64,000 nucleotides of DNA from an uncultured Eubacteriales bacterium (GCA_934647945.1 CAKUFK010000013.1:24097-88096); one strand, 5' to 3'. Shown: positions 53,201 through 61,043, counted from the first letter of the stretch. Translations and numbers: made by a program. The notes: generated by a model not told the origin, from the sequence alone.

Positions 53201-56156
53201 GCGTCATCCGTCCAAAAATCATTACCCCCACATAACCGCCGTTCCCATGCCGCAGCCGGTATTTGGCGCTGCGCGCTTCACCGGTCGTAAGCATTTCATG
53301 CACGGCGTTTTCGACGATCTCCAAATCATCGGGATGCACACCCCACATGGCGCTTTCCCTATACTTTTCCATCAGTTCATCTTTGTCCATGCCGACCAGC
53401 TTGCAGAACCCGCTATTAAAATAGACGGGAATGATCCTGTCCTTGCCGATCACCTTCATGCGGACAAAACCGCCGGGCGTGTCGTTCATCAGCCCTACCA
53501 GCGTTTTATTGTCGTTTTCAATTTTTGCGTTCAAATCCCGGCGGCAGAGCATGGCGGCAACATAATCCCCGATGGCCTGCAAATGACCGATGTGGGTTTG
53601 CAGCCTGCGCGGATCATCGACGCCCAGAAAACCGATCAGCTGACCGTCGCGGCGAAGGGGTACCGCAATCAGAGAGTGAATGCCCTGCTCGCTCAGAATA
53701 CGCCGCTCCTCGGCACGATGCTCATCCAGCTTTGTCACGTCCTCGATACTGACAAAACCGTCCTGTTCAAACGCGTTGAACCAAAACGGGCTTGTTTCCA
53801 ACGGGATCTCCTGCAAAAAATTCTTCTGGCTGCTGATGCCCTCGGCACACGTTTCATACGTATTATTTGACACCCCATGCACAGAATCGAGCTCAATGAC
53901 ATAAGCCCTATCCCCGGAGAAATACACAAGTATCCTGCATAGAACTTCTTCAATTCCTTTATCCGCATCCGTCTGCGTGAGAAGGTCATGCGCCACCTCA
54001 TTTAAGAAACGGAGCTGCTCAGAGGACTGCATGATTTGCTGTTCAGCCTCTCGCTGTGCCGTCATGTTGATGATGGAGCAGTAAAACAGACGCCGGTCGC
54101 CGGCCGACGCGATCACACGGACTGTTATGCGGATATAGGAATGTGTATTTTCACCGGATAGGCCCGACAAGCACAGCTCACAGGTAGATTCCGCTCCGGA
54201 TGCAATCGCCGCCTCGATGTTCTCATACATCATACTGAGATTTCGCCCATCCATATGATTGGCAAAATCAAGTGCCAGTGCCTCTTCTATAGATATGCTG
54301 CCGCCGAGCTCCCGTGCGTATTTGTCATTTACCCGCAGCAGTTCAATTTTTCCGTCACGATATTCAAAAACGCACGCGCCGCCAATATAGCTGTTGAAAA
54401 TAAGCGTTTCCATCGAGTTGGGATTCCAAAACGTGTTGTTATCCAGCATATCGATGGTTTCCAGAGCCATGATCTCGCCCTTTTTCACGCTTTGGGAGGC
54501 GAGCATCTCATATTCCTTAACAGGCATCGGTTTTGCGTACAGATAGCCCTGCACAAGATAGCAGCCGATGGATTTGAGATAATCCGCTTGGGCTTGTGTT
54601 TCCACACCTTCGGCAATGACCGACATTCCCAGCCATTTTGCCATACGCACAATCGACTCCAGGATATTGCCCCCGCGCTGCGAAACCGCGGTGTCCTCTA
54701 AAAAATGCATATCCAGCTTTAAGATGGATGCCGGCACATCTTTTAAGGTGTTGAGAGAAGAATAGCCGCTGCCGAAATCATCGATTTCTACGGTGAACCC
54801 GTAGTCGATCATCCGTTTGATAACCGCAACAATCTGTTCGGTGGATTGTGCAAAAGCTGTTTCGGTGATCTCCAGGCGCAGCAAATCAATCGGGATATGA
54901 TACTCTTCCACATATCCGGTGACGGTCTCAAAAAAATCTTCCCGGAATACGTCATACCTTGAAATATTCACAGAAATCGGCAGCGGAGAGCGCCCGCCGT
55001 CAAGCCATTTGCGCAATAAACGGCAGACCTCGCGCCAAACATATTTGTCCATTTCATAGATGAAGCCATTTCGCTCAAAAACAGGGATAAACTCGCCTGG
55101 AGGTATCAGCAGTCCGTTTTCCGGATGCCGCCAGCGGACCAAAGCCTCCGCACCGATAAGGGCGCCGGAAACATGGTTGTACTGCGGTTGAAGCCAGGCT
55201 TCAAACTGCCCTTCCTCAAGCGCTTTATTCATCTCTGTGACGATTTGCTGTTCGCGCAGAAGACGGTCGCGCATCGATTTATCAAACTGCGCGATATGGG
55301 TATCGTAACGGCCTTTTACGGAGGTTTCGGCAAGCACCGCCCGGTCATACATGGCGCTGACAGAAAGGGAAAGGTCGTCTATAACATAGCGCCCTATACT
55401 GAAGGTGACGGGCCGGATGGAGCCGCCAAGCAGGGCGGCTTGTTTTCTAATCTGCTCAAGCTCGTCTGATTCCATAAAGCTGCGCGGGTACAGCACGGCA
55501 AAATCGTCCGCAGCGACACGGCAGCAGATGCCACCGGCCGGTTCAAATCCAGACCGGAAAATATTCGCGATATGCCGCAGTATATCATCGCCCTTTTGCG
55601 TGCCATACTGATCGTTGATAACCTTGAAGCCGTTGATATCGAAGCATGCCAGGACATAGAAACCCGGTTCCTGTGCACTGACCATCTCGGCAACCTGGTC
55701 GAAAAAAGCTTCACGGCTGTATAGGCCTGTGAGTTTATCCCATTTGACAGCATTGGCGGCCGCTGCCGTCTCCCGCAGCTTGATCGTATTCCGAAGGCGA
55801 TGTTTGAGTATAGCGGGATTATACGGTTTGACAACAAAGTCGTTCGCACCCAAAGCGAGGGCCTTGACTTCGGCGTCCTTCTCTGTGTTTCCGGTCGCAA
55901 CGATGACGGGAATATGGGAGAGCGTTTCCGACTTACGCATCTGTTCCAGCACTTCATACCCATCCATAACCGGCATGGCAATATCCAAAAGTACAGCAGA
56001 GATGGTTTCATGCGATTTCCAAAGTATCTTGAGCGCATCTTCACCATTACAGGCCTCTGCAATTTGGTAATCCTTTCGGAGTATATTATGCAGTATTTTC
56101 CGATTTATCTCGTTATCGTCAACGACAAGGATGTTTTTCAGCATGGTGGTGACCAT
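50217..56156 (-). CDS. giant c-di-GMP turnover regulator: REC-GGDEF-EAL-multiPAS/GAF-GGDEF
   Basis: The protein has about 1979 residues. REC has Asp58 (LLDIAMP). The first GGDEF is degenerate (AADDF at 215-219). EAL (about 310-560) keeps EAL 337-339, SVNIS, EITET, DDFG 459-462 and EGVET 516-520, so phosphodiesterase activity is likely. Then come PAS, GAF (RRDGQLIGFLGVDDP) and at least five more PAS-like units. A second GGDEF is intact at about 1742-1746, with an RxxD inhibitory site (RQTD) nine residues before it, so cyclase activity is likely. A C-terminal PAS-like tail follows. Starts at ATG 56156 or, with better spacing, ATG 56144. The leader has a probable c-di-GMP riboswitch. Confidence 0.88.
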   Translation of the reverse strand: MVTTMLKNILVVDDNEINRKILHNILRKDYQIAEACNGEDALKILWKSHETISAVLLDIAMPVMDGYEVLEQMRKSETLSHIPVIVATGNTEKDAEVKALALGANDFVVKPYNPAILKHRLRNTIKLRETAAAANAVKWDKLTGLYSREAFFDQVAEMVSAQEPGFYVLACFDINGFKVINDQYGTQKGDDILRHIANIFRSGFEPAGGICCRVAADDFAVLYPRSFMESDELEQIRKQAALLGGSIRPVTFSIGRYVIDDLSLSVSAMYDRAVLAETSVKGRYDTHIAQFDKSMRDRLLREQQIVTEMNKALEEGQFEAWLQPQYNHVSGALIGAEALVRWRHPENGLLIPPGEFIPVFERNGFIYEMDKYVWREVCRLLRKWLDGGRSPLPISVNISRYDVFREDFFETVTGYVEEYHIPIDLLRLEITETAFAQSTEQIVAVIKRMIDYGFTVEIDDFGSGYSSLNTLKDVPASILKLDMHFLEDTAVSQRGGNILESIVRMAKWLGMSVIAEGVETQAQADYLKSIGCYLVQGYLYAKPMPVKEYEMLASQSVKKGEIMALETIDMLDNNTFWNPNSMETLIFNSYIGGACVFEYRDGKIELLRVNDKYARELGGSISIEEALALDFANHMDGRNLSMMYENIEAAIASGAESTCELCLSGLSGENTHSYIRITVRVIASAGDRRLFYCSIINMTAQREAEQQIMQSSEQLRFLNEVAHDLLTQTDADKGIEEVLCRILVYFSGDRAYVIELDSVHGVSNNTYETCAEGISSQKNFLQEIPLETSPFWFNAFEQDGFVSIEDVTKLDEHRAEERRILSEQGIHSLIAVPLRRDGQLIGFLGVDDPRRLQTHIGHLQAIGDYVAAMLCRRDLNAKIENDNKTLVGLMNDTPGGFVRMKVIGKDRIIPVYFNSGFCKLVGMDKDELMEKYRESAMWGVHPDDLEIVENAVHEMLTTGEARSAKYRLRHGNGGYVGVMIFGRMTHDISGDAFFNVYYTDLSNEEKKELSFRDMLPVALAAMMESAAELSFVKDKHFHYMCCSRAFAKLAGLKSEKDIVGKTDYDLFDPTQADRYRENDSRLLETGEPLVDCEEPLPSTDSVARYASTSKYLLHDSSGSVIGLYGIGWDITRTRELARERTYQEALDTSIPLCTIIFSCHNGELLHVGGTLLSELGYTREEYERIHADNLRGFVLDEDYGTAFRSVLPIKADSPQNIEQEFRVCAKDGSVAWLYEKGRLMELNGERVYLVVFVNITQRKEIEERLRVSEEEIRLAMEQMGRVICLYDIKTHMLTMPAAYVKKHGFSSNRLKLPECLEKTTYLDDASRTTFIAFYKAILRGEASGTKETYIKCADGSWCWEYGEFATIFNSNGTPVKAIVTLEDTTRRHLLENEIQTRRENERVWQLVAEHSNRQIYRYDIATDTARVDSAIGEPIIRTKILVSESAIEKGAILPESVEDYRRIFSEIKEGKPTGEAKIHINPSGEPRWIDIKYSVIYDEDHTPKFAVLSVLDITESHEKELAYDRYLQTISHDVTSESVMIYLEADLTTGITEKQGGALLPDDFPAIGEKRSEVIQYIVKNYILPEEESRYLEFFSREHLITQFSDGQKNLSAEWAVSLPDGSHGFIRSELQMIQDPYTGHIKVYTILRDITKEKFAALDVKKKAETDGMTGVYNKTTAENLISSRLSRTEAAPCALLVVDLDSLKTFNDTLGHAQGDKAIQLIGEALHTQFRQTDIVGRIGGDEFIAFLDNCGTESWLSSAMRTFMKRLSAIRIGEQKQLPLRVSVGIAFGVTARDTYDTLFQQADKALYHVKRNGKNNFAFYTPEMEQAAYQYTPYIEEQADFFSNEDLESLLATFSAVYPMVISVNLTQNRYCKLQYKDNAVRPHVDTGVFDELVAGIADTVHPADRKSFIKAFTRSNLLAAHGRGKKMVSFKGRQFCGGAYRLIQTDVIFVQSSGTEDVLELTMAREVGTIDKDG

Positions 56157-56193
56157 TCCTTTCTCGCGGAGACCGTGGCGCAGGGCACAAAAT

Positions 56194-56223
56194 CAAAGGT
56201 TGAAAATCTGTTTTCAACCTTTG
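56194..56223 (-). terminator. 13-bp hairpin with T-rich tail, riboswitch expression platform
   Basis: CAAAGGTTGAAAA and TTTTCAACCTTTG pair perfectly around 4 nt; on the minus strand ATTTTGTG follows. It lies between the aptamer candidate and the start codon of the giant gene, where a regulated terminator would be expected. Confidence 0.6.
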
Positions 56224-56327
56224 GCACCTTCCGGCGAACACATAGATATTGAATCCTGTGCCTATCACACATGCGGTATATACTCGGAAACCGGGCTCGA
56301 CGCCTTTGTTCTTACGCTTGAGAAAGG

Positions 56328-56424
56328 CGCCCCTGTTCGGTTATTCATACAACCAGACAGGCGTGCCGCGGCTTAGCCTCTTGGCTTTACGAACACTGCA
56401 TTTCTACGGGCTTGCCGTTGTTTT
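56328..56424 (-). promoter_or_regulatory. c-di-GMP-I (GEMM) riboswitch aptamer, candidate
   Basis: On the minus strand the leader reads ACGGCAAGCCCGTAGAAATG, then CGTAAAGCCAAGAGGCTAAG, then CTGTCTGGTTGTATGAATAA with CCGAACAG. These match the order of GEMM-I parts: GGCAA, a GAAA-type loop, CGnAAAGCC with GGCTAA, and a receptor-like stem with GGTT/AACCGA. P1b is weak. It stands in the leader of a c-di-GMP turnover gene, which supports the call. Confidence 0.55.
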
Positions 56425-56522
56425 TGCCGCACCTCTTTGAAATGAAATTCTATTGACGGGCCGAACCGCCGCGCAATTGCTGTTTTGAGCATTTATCCAA
56501 ATATTCTACAAGTTTCCTTTAA

Positions 56523-56551
56523 ATTATACACGTAACACCCATACTCTACAA
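56523..56551 (-). promoter_or_regulatory. promoter of the giant regulator gene
   Basis: On the minus strand TTGTAG (56546-56551), 17 bases and TATAAT (56523-56528). It gives a leader of about 360 bases that contains the aptamer and terminator candidates. Confidence 0.7.
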
Positions 56552-56592
56552 TGTGGTTATGCGAATTGGCAATTGACATATCTGAAATTATA

Positions 56593-56622
56593 TTGACATT
56601 TGTTTGCCATGTCCGGTTATAC
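56593..56622 (+). promoter_or_regulatory. promoter of the divergent XRE-like regulator
   Basis: TTGACA (56593-56598), 18 bases and TTATAC (56617-56622). It lies back to back with the promoter of the giant gene. Confidence 0.6.
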
Positions 56623-56653
56623 ATGGTATGATGGCAACGCGAGGTGAATGGTT

Positions 56654-58195
56654 ATGGACTTTTCCGAAAAATTTTCCGCTCTGCTCTCGCTGACGGCCAC
56701 AAAAAACGTAACATTGGCACGGGCTATTAATATCGATACCGCTCAAATAAGCCGCATGAAAACCGGCGTCAGGAAAATGCCTGTAAAGACGGCATTGATT
56801 CGCGATATCTCGAGTTATTTCGCCAGCCGGTTCGACAGCGATTATCGCTTGTCCGCCTTATATGAATTAACCAGTGATGTCCGTTTACAGATGACGGTGA
56901 CCGAACCCTCTCTTGCCAGTATCATTTATGATTGGCTGGTTTCACCGGATATGACTCCCAAAAGCCAGACCAGCCGTTTTTTAGATCGTATCGGGGCTTT
57001 TTCCATGCAGGGGTTGGGTGAGGTACTGCCGGAAAACAAGGCTCATAGCCCCGCGCTGGGAGACACCGGCTTTATCGCGTATTACAATAATGAGGGAAAA
57101 CGGCAGGCGGTACGCGATCTCACGGCCTTTATTCTGGCCCTTGATGCGCCCTGCCTCATCCGCGTGTTTACAGACGAAAGCCTGGACTGGGTGTATGAGG
57201 ACAGCGCTTTTACCAGGGAACTGGCGGGGTATGTTGGGCAAGTGGTGCAGAAAGGCTGTAGGATTCAGCGTGTCCGGCCGCCCGATCTAAGCACCGAGAG
57301 TGTTTTCCGTTCCATGGAACGCTGGCTTCCCGCCTATATGGCGGGGGTTCTTAAAATTTTTTATTATCCCTGGACGCGCGACGACTTGCACCGTCGGACA
57401 ATGGTGATCATACCGGGGCATATTGCGATGCATTCCGATTCCTTGGCAGGGCAAAGGGAATGCCCTATGACGGTTCTTACAACGGACACCAAAACGGTTC
57501 AGCTTACGGATGAACATTACAGCAGGATTCTCGAGCGTTGCCGGCCCATGATGGGTGTCTACACAGTGGATACAACGGTTAAGCCGGCGGAACGCCTTGA
57601 AGCTATCGAGGCTATCGAGGACTTTGGTGTTTATAAGTCGGACAGGCTTTCCGCGCATACGATGCCGGCCGAGCTGCTGGCGCTTATCCGCCGGCGCGGT
57701 ACACCTTGCGTGCAAAAGATGTGTGATTGCCTTGAAAGGGGTATCGCTCTGAGGGCCAAGGTTTTGGAGCGTCATATTATTACAGATATCATTTCTCTGC
57801 CGGACCTGGAACAGGTGCTGTCCGGCTGTGCGGAAATCCCCGGTACAAAAATGTCCCCCGACGATTGCCTGTACTACACACCGGAGGAATACAGGCTACA
57901 CCTCGAACGCATTTTATGGTATCTGGAAAATCATTCCCATTATCAAGCGTTACTTTTGGATAAACCGCTTTTTGAGAATACCGACGTATATATCAAAGGA
58001 GACAGTTACGCTTTACTGATAAAAAAGGAGGCTCCATTTGCGTTGTTTGAGATTACCGAAAGAATACTGGCCTCCTCGTTATGTGAGTATCTCCGCCATC
58101 TTATGAAAGACCAGCTCCGCCTTACTTTACGGACGGAAACAGTCGGCCGGCTGCAGAAAGAGCTACGGCGATTGCATGAGGCTGCCGGCTTTTAA
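56654..58195 (+). CDS. large XRE-like transcription regulator
   Basis: The 513-residue protein starts at ATG 56654 (GAGGTG seven bases upstream; ATG 56648 is too close). The N terminus (LSLTATKNVTLARAINIDTA, QISRMKTGVRKMP) is a lambda-repressor-like helix-turn-helix. The remaining 430 residues form a large sensor-like region without a domain I can name. It is divergent from the giant regulator and may control it. Similar long HTH proteins occur in Clostridia and Coriobacteria with membrane LuxR regulators. Confidence 0.7.
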   Translation: MDFSEKFSALLSLTATKNVTLARAINIDTAQISRMKTGVRKMPVKTALIRDISSYFASRFDSDYRLSALYELTSDVRLQMTVTEPSLASIIYDWLVSPDMTPKSQTSRFLDRIGAFSMQGLGEVLPENKAHSPALGDTGFIAYYNNEGKRQAVRDLTAFILALDAPCLIRVFTDESLDWVYEDSAFTRELAGYVGQVVQKGCRIQRVRPPDLSTESVFRSMERWLPAYMAGVLKIFYYPWTRDDLHRRTMVIIPGHIAMHSDSLAGQRECPMTVLTTDTKTVQLTDEHYSRILERCRPMMGVYTVDTTVKPAERLEAIEAIEDFGVYKSDRLSAHTMPAELLALIRRRGTPCVQKMCDCLERGIALRAKVLERHIITDIISLPDLEQVLSGCAEIPGTKMSPDDCLYYTPEEYRLHLERILWYLENHSHYQALLLDKPLFENTDVYIKGDSYALLIKKEAPFALFEITERILASSLCEYLRHLMKDQLRLTLRTETVGRLQKELRRLHEAAGF

Positions 58196-58295
58196 TCTTC
58201 ATCTGAAAAAGAAAACAGGATGTGGTATTCTCGGGTATGGTATTATGCCCCCCAGAGTTTCGCTTACTGAATAGTAGTAAGTAACATATAAAAAA

Positions 58296-58325
58296 CTCTC
58301 AAAAGGTGTACCTTTTGATAATGGC
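58296..58325 (+). repeat. 30-bp repeat with inner palindrome, copy 1
   Basis: The unit CTCTCAAAAGGTGTACCTTT (first 20 bases) contains AAAAGGT/ACCTTTT. A second copy is at 58444-58473, 28 of 30 bases the same; the two differing bases are the central GT versus AC. Confidence 0.75.
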
Positions 58326-58443
58326 AAGGGGTGCGCCTTGTTTTGCCGCCTATTTTTACAAAAGTCCACAAAATTCAAGAATTTTTCTTTTATGTATTGA
58401 ATTTTTATTGGTTTTATGGTATTATTTATAATAATAATTGTGG

Positions 58444-58473
58444 CTCTCAAAAGGTACACCTTTTGATAATGGC
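58444..58473 (+). repeat. 30-bp repeat with inner palindrome, copy 2
   Basis: Direct repeat of 58296-58325, with the central two bases exchanged (GTACAC in place of GTGTAC). The repeats bound an AT-rich stretch of 118 bases without a gene, just upstream of a short lipoprotein gene. Confidence 0.75.
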
Positions 58474-58505
58474 GGTCATTAAAATCAATTTGTATGTCAT
58501 ACCTT

Positions 58506-58802
58506 ATGAAAAAACTATTTGCATTGCTGCTTGCAGTAATAATGATAACATCATTAACAGCTTGTGGCGAAAAAGAAAAAAACGAAGATTTTGGAGGCAC
58601 TTGGAAAGTTGATAGCATCGAGTATGAGGGGTCAAAATTTTCCGTTGAAGAGTGGAATAATATGGAGGACGAAGATTTAAGTGGATTCTATATTATTTTT
58701 AAAGATGGTGGAAAAGCATACGTCTATGATGATGGCTATGGTGATTTGGTAAATTGGTTGAAATCGGATGATAGTATTATGATCGGCGATCTTCATTTGT
58801 GA
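58506..58802 (+). CDS. short lipoprotein, possibly truncated
   Basis: The 98-residue protein has a signal peptide and lipobox (ITSLTACGEK) and a domain start GTWKVDSIEYEGSKFSVEEW. Similar lipoproteins are longer, and the sequence stops soon after DDGYGDLVNWLKSDDSIMIG, so the C terminus seems lost. There is no clear ribosome binding site. The 30-bp repeats just upstream may have displaced its promoter. Confidence 0.55.
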   Translation: MKKLFALLLAVIMITSLTACGEKEKNEDFGGTWKVDSIEYEGSKFSVEEWNNMEDEDLSGFYIIFKDGGKAYVYDDGYGDLVNWLKSDDSIMIGDLHL

Positions 58803-58984
58803 TATACCATAATTATACATTATTTTTCTCATTATTTCAAGATTGATTGGTGTTCAATTCCAAAATTAAAAGGTCCTACCGCAAACGATAGGAATTTTTA
58901 AAATTATATCTCAATGTCTTCAATTAAAACAATAAATCCGAACCCATCTCCGATTTTGAAGATTGAGTTCGGATTATATTGGCT

Positions 58985-59334
58985 TGGTGGAGGCGAGGGG
59001 AATCGAACCCCTGTCCGAAAATCACTTGCCTAGGCTTTCTCCGAGTGCAGCCGATCGTTTGAGATTCCCCTCAACGGGCGCCGAGCGGCAGGCTCCCGGT
59101 TACGGTAGCCGCCTTCTTCATGACAGGGACGGCGGCGCTTCCCTGTGCACGTTCACCGCTAAATCACGCCTCTATCCCGGCCGCGGTATTCCGGGTAGAG
59201 ACGGCAGCCTAATTAGGCCGCGAGCGCAACAGTGTTGTTGTCGTTTGTTTTGAAAAGTTGCGGATTTTATAGCGGGCCCGCACCGCTACTCGCTTACCAG
59301 GGCTCACAATCCCCGTCGAAACCTTTACGCCCCC
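58985..59334 (-). ncRNA. ssrA: transfer-messenger RNA
   Basis: The 350-nt RNA has a tRNA-like end: 5' GGGGGCG pairs with CGCCTCC before ACCA, and GGTTCGATTCCCCTCGCC is the T arm and acceptor. GGTTTCGACGGGG near the 5' end is a tmRNA hallmark. The tag frame reads NDNNTVALAA and stops with TAA at 59213-59215. The codon before the first Asn is ACA, not the usual GCN. tmRNA frees stalled ribosomes and tags the product for breakdown. Confidence 0.96.
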
Positions 59335-59349
59335 ATATGAGGGACTTAC

Positions 59350-59378
59350 ATTATAAACGAGTTTTGGCGGGTTGTCAA
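59350..59378 (-). promoter_or_regulatory. consensus ssrA promoter
   Basis: On the minus strand TTGACA (59373-59378), 17 bases and TATAAT (59350-59355), a perfect match. Confidence 0.93.
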
Positions 59379-59477
59379 ACATTTATAAAGGACATGCCGC
59401 CGGCAGACGGCGATTTCTATGAAAATGGCGCGGATTAGTCCCCGGGTACAACATTTAAAAGAACGGCGTTGTCCCAT

Positions 59478-59677
59478 TCAATCCCCGTCTTCATCAAATT
59501 CGTCACTAAACGGGCATGCGCGAATACAGGCGCCGCAAGGCTCGCACTTTTCGATATCGGGAACAGGAAAATCCAAACCGCCCTTTTTCATGACGATATT
59601 ACCTATGGACAACATAAAACGCATCTGCCGCAGCCGGTGCAACGCATCGAGGCAACCATTTCGGCAACACTCTTCAA
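59478..59677 (-). pseudogene. 2[4Fe-4S] ferredoxin with a frameshift
   Basis: From TTG 59677, with GGAGG upstream, the frame reads to MRCTGCGRCVLCCP and then hits a TAG at 59603. One base shifted, IGNIVMKKGGLDFPVPDIEK then CEPCGACIRACPFSDEFDED continues to a TGA at 59478. Together they make a normal ferredoxin of about 66 residues with two CxxCxxCxxxCP clusters. A missing C after TGTCC would explain the break. It may be a real lesion, a programmed shift or a sequence error. Confidence 0.65.
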
Positions 59678-59734
59678 GAGTATATCCTCCTTATCTTGTT
59701 GGAAGCTTCGAGGCCTGTCAAATCCAAAAGCTGT

Positions 59735-60214
59735 TCAGCCTTTTGCGGCCGACAAGCCGAAAAGATCCGGTATATCCTCTTCGCTGTATACAGCGATGCC
59801 ATGACGGCGCAGCAGACGGACGGTTAGGCCTTCGCCCGGAATCAAACGGCCGGTGAAAGAGCCGTCGTACCGCATACGGACGCCGCAGGAAGGGCTTTTC
59901 TCCTTAAAAACAGCTTTTCGGATATCCTGGCGCAGACAGATCTCCAAAACACGGCTAGCCCCTTGCCGGAAGGCATCGGTCCGGTCACATCCCCGGCGGT
60001 CGTAGACACGGCCGCCCGGCGCGATCTCACATGGAAGCCGCGGAACCGGCAACCCACCCAGACATTCCGGGCAAACACAAATCGCCGCGCCCGAACGGAC
60101 GAGCTCTGAAAGGATAGAAAAACCATAGGCCTGCCCGTCGTATCGGACGGGCTCCCCACACAGGCAGGCGCTGATGACCCATTCCGGCCGGGCAGACTTT
60201 CCCGTACCCTTCAT
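59735..60214 (-). CDS. DUF523 family protein
   Basis: The 159-residue protein has the DUF523 pattern: ISACLCGEPVRYDG at the N terminus, VCPECLGGLPVPR, and KEKSPSCGVRM. The conserved Cys residues suggest a metal or Fe-S site; the function is unknown. Its ATG directly follows the LexA stop (TAAATG), so the two are co-translated. It lies upstream of the frameshifted ferredoxin in the same direction. Confidence 0.88.
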   Translation of the reverse strand: MKGTGKSARPEWVISACLCGEPVRYDGQAYGFSILSELVRSGAAICVCPECLGGLPVPRLPCEIAPGGRVYDRRGCDRTDAFRQGASRVLEICLRQDIRKAVFKEKSPSCGVRMRYDGSFTGRLIPGEGLTVRLLRRHGIAVYSEEDIPDLFGLSAAKG

Positions 60215-60799
60215 TTAAAAATACCGAAGGAGGGAGACGACCTTGCCGAGGATGACGACCTCCTTAACGATAATCGGTTCAAAGGCGTCGTTCTCAGGCT
60301 GCAGACGGATATGGTCCTTTTCGACGAATAGGCGTTTGACGGTGGCTTCGTCTCCAATCAGGGCGACGACGATGTCGCCGTTTTCGGCCACCGGCGTTTT
60401 TTTGACGATAACCACATCGTGATCCAGGATCCCGGCGTTGATCATACTGGTGCCGGAGACGCGCAGCGCGAAGAGCTCCCCCGGCTGATACCCGCCGCCG
60501 GAATAGGGGACGTATTCCTCGACTTCTTCCACTGCTAAGATCGGCTGGCCGGCCGTCACCTTGCCCAACAGAGGAACCCGGGCAACGCTTTCGCCTGGAA
60601 GACGGATAGCGCGGTTGAGGCCGCTTTGTCGGTTGATGTAGCCTTCTTCTTCCAGCACCTTGAGATAGGCGTGCACGGTGGAAGTCGATTTGATACCGGC
60701 AGCCGCGCAGATCTCCCGCACGGTGGGGGGGAGGCCATCCTGCGCCCGTTCTTTCAAGAAAGTCAGGATTTTCTGCTGCTTTTCGTTCAGACTTTTCAT
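60215..60799 (-). CDS. lexA: LexA repressor
   Basis: The 194-residue SOS repressor has a winged helix at 1-66 (LPPTVREICAAAGIKSTSTV) and an S24 domain with the A83-G84 cleavage bond (VTAGQP), S118 in GTSM and K155 in ATVKR. RecA filaments trigger self-cleavage and free SOS genes. ATG 60799 has AAAGGATG upstream. A large palindrome overlaps its own promoter, as expected for autoregulation. Confidence 0.96.
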   Translation of the reverse strand: MKSLNEKQQKILTFLKERAQDGLPPTVREICAAAGIKSTSTVHAYLKVLEEEGYINRQSGLNRAIRLPGESVARVPLLGKVTAGQPILAVEEVEEYVPYSGGGYQPGELFALRVSGTSMINAGILDHDVVIVKKTPVAENGDIVVALIGDEATVKRLFVEKDHIRLQPENDAFEPIIVKEVVILGKVVSLLRYF

Positions 60800-60916
60800 A
60801 ACCACAACATCCTTTCTCCACTCAGAAGACGAATATATCGTCCATTACACCTTAATAAAAGCACATGCCGGAAGGCTCCCATGACGCTTTGATACTGAGG
60901 CCCCCCTTTTTTATAT

Positions 60917-60944
60917 AGTATAGCACGTTTTTCGGAAATTGCAA
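60917..60944 (-). promoter_or_regulatory. lexA promoter
   Basis: On the minus strand TTGCAA (60939-60944), 16 bases and TATACT (60917-60922). The -35 lies inside the palindrome at 60934-60963. Confidence 0.65.
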
Positions 60945-60963
60945 ACATTTGTTTGCAATTTCC
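60934..60963. promoter_or_regulatory. LexA operator candidate, 30-bp palindrome
   Basis: GGAAATTGCAAACA and its exact complement flank two central bases. The core AAACATTTGTTT is a variant of the Gram-positive GAAC-N4-GTTC LexA box. It covers the -35 of lexA. Confidence 0.7.
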
Positions 60964-61043
60964 GCCGGATTCACACGGAATTTCCTATGAAAAGATAAAG
61001 ATTATTCATATTTCATTCACACAAAAGACGAAACCGTCGATTA

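Noticed and set aside
58199..58618. Minus-strand frame of 139 codons around the 30-bp repeats
   Set aside because: It has no ribosome binding site, is antisense to the lipoprotein start and has AT-driven Ile/Asn/Phe composition.
36771..58984. Duplicate of the tRNA-Leu 3' end as an attachment site at the far end of the island
   Set aside because: I could not find a second copy of the tRNA 3' sequence near the tmRNA gene.
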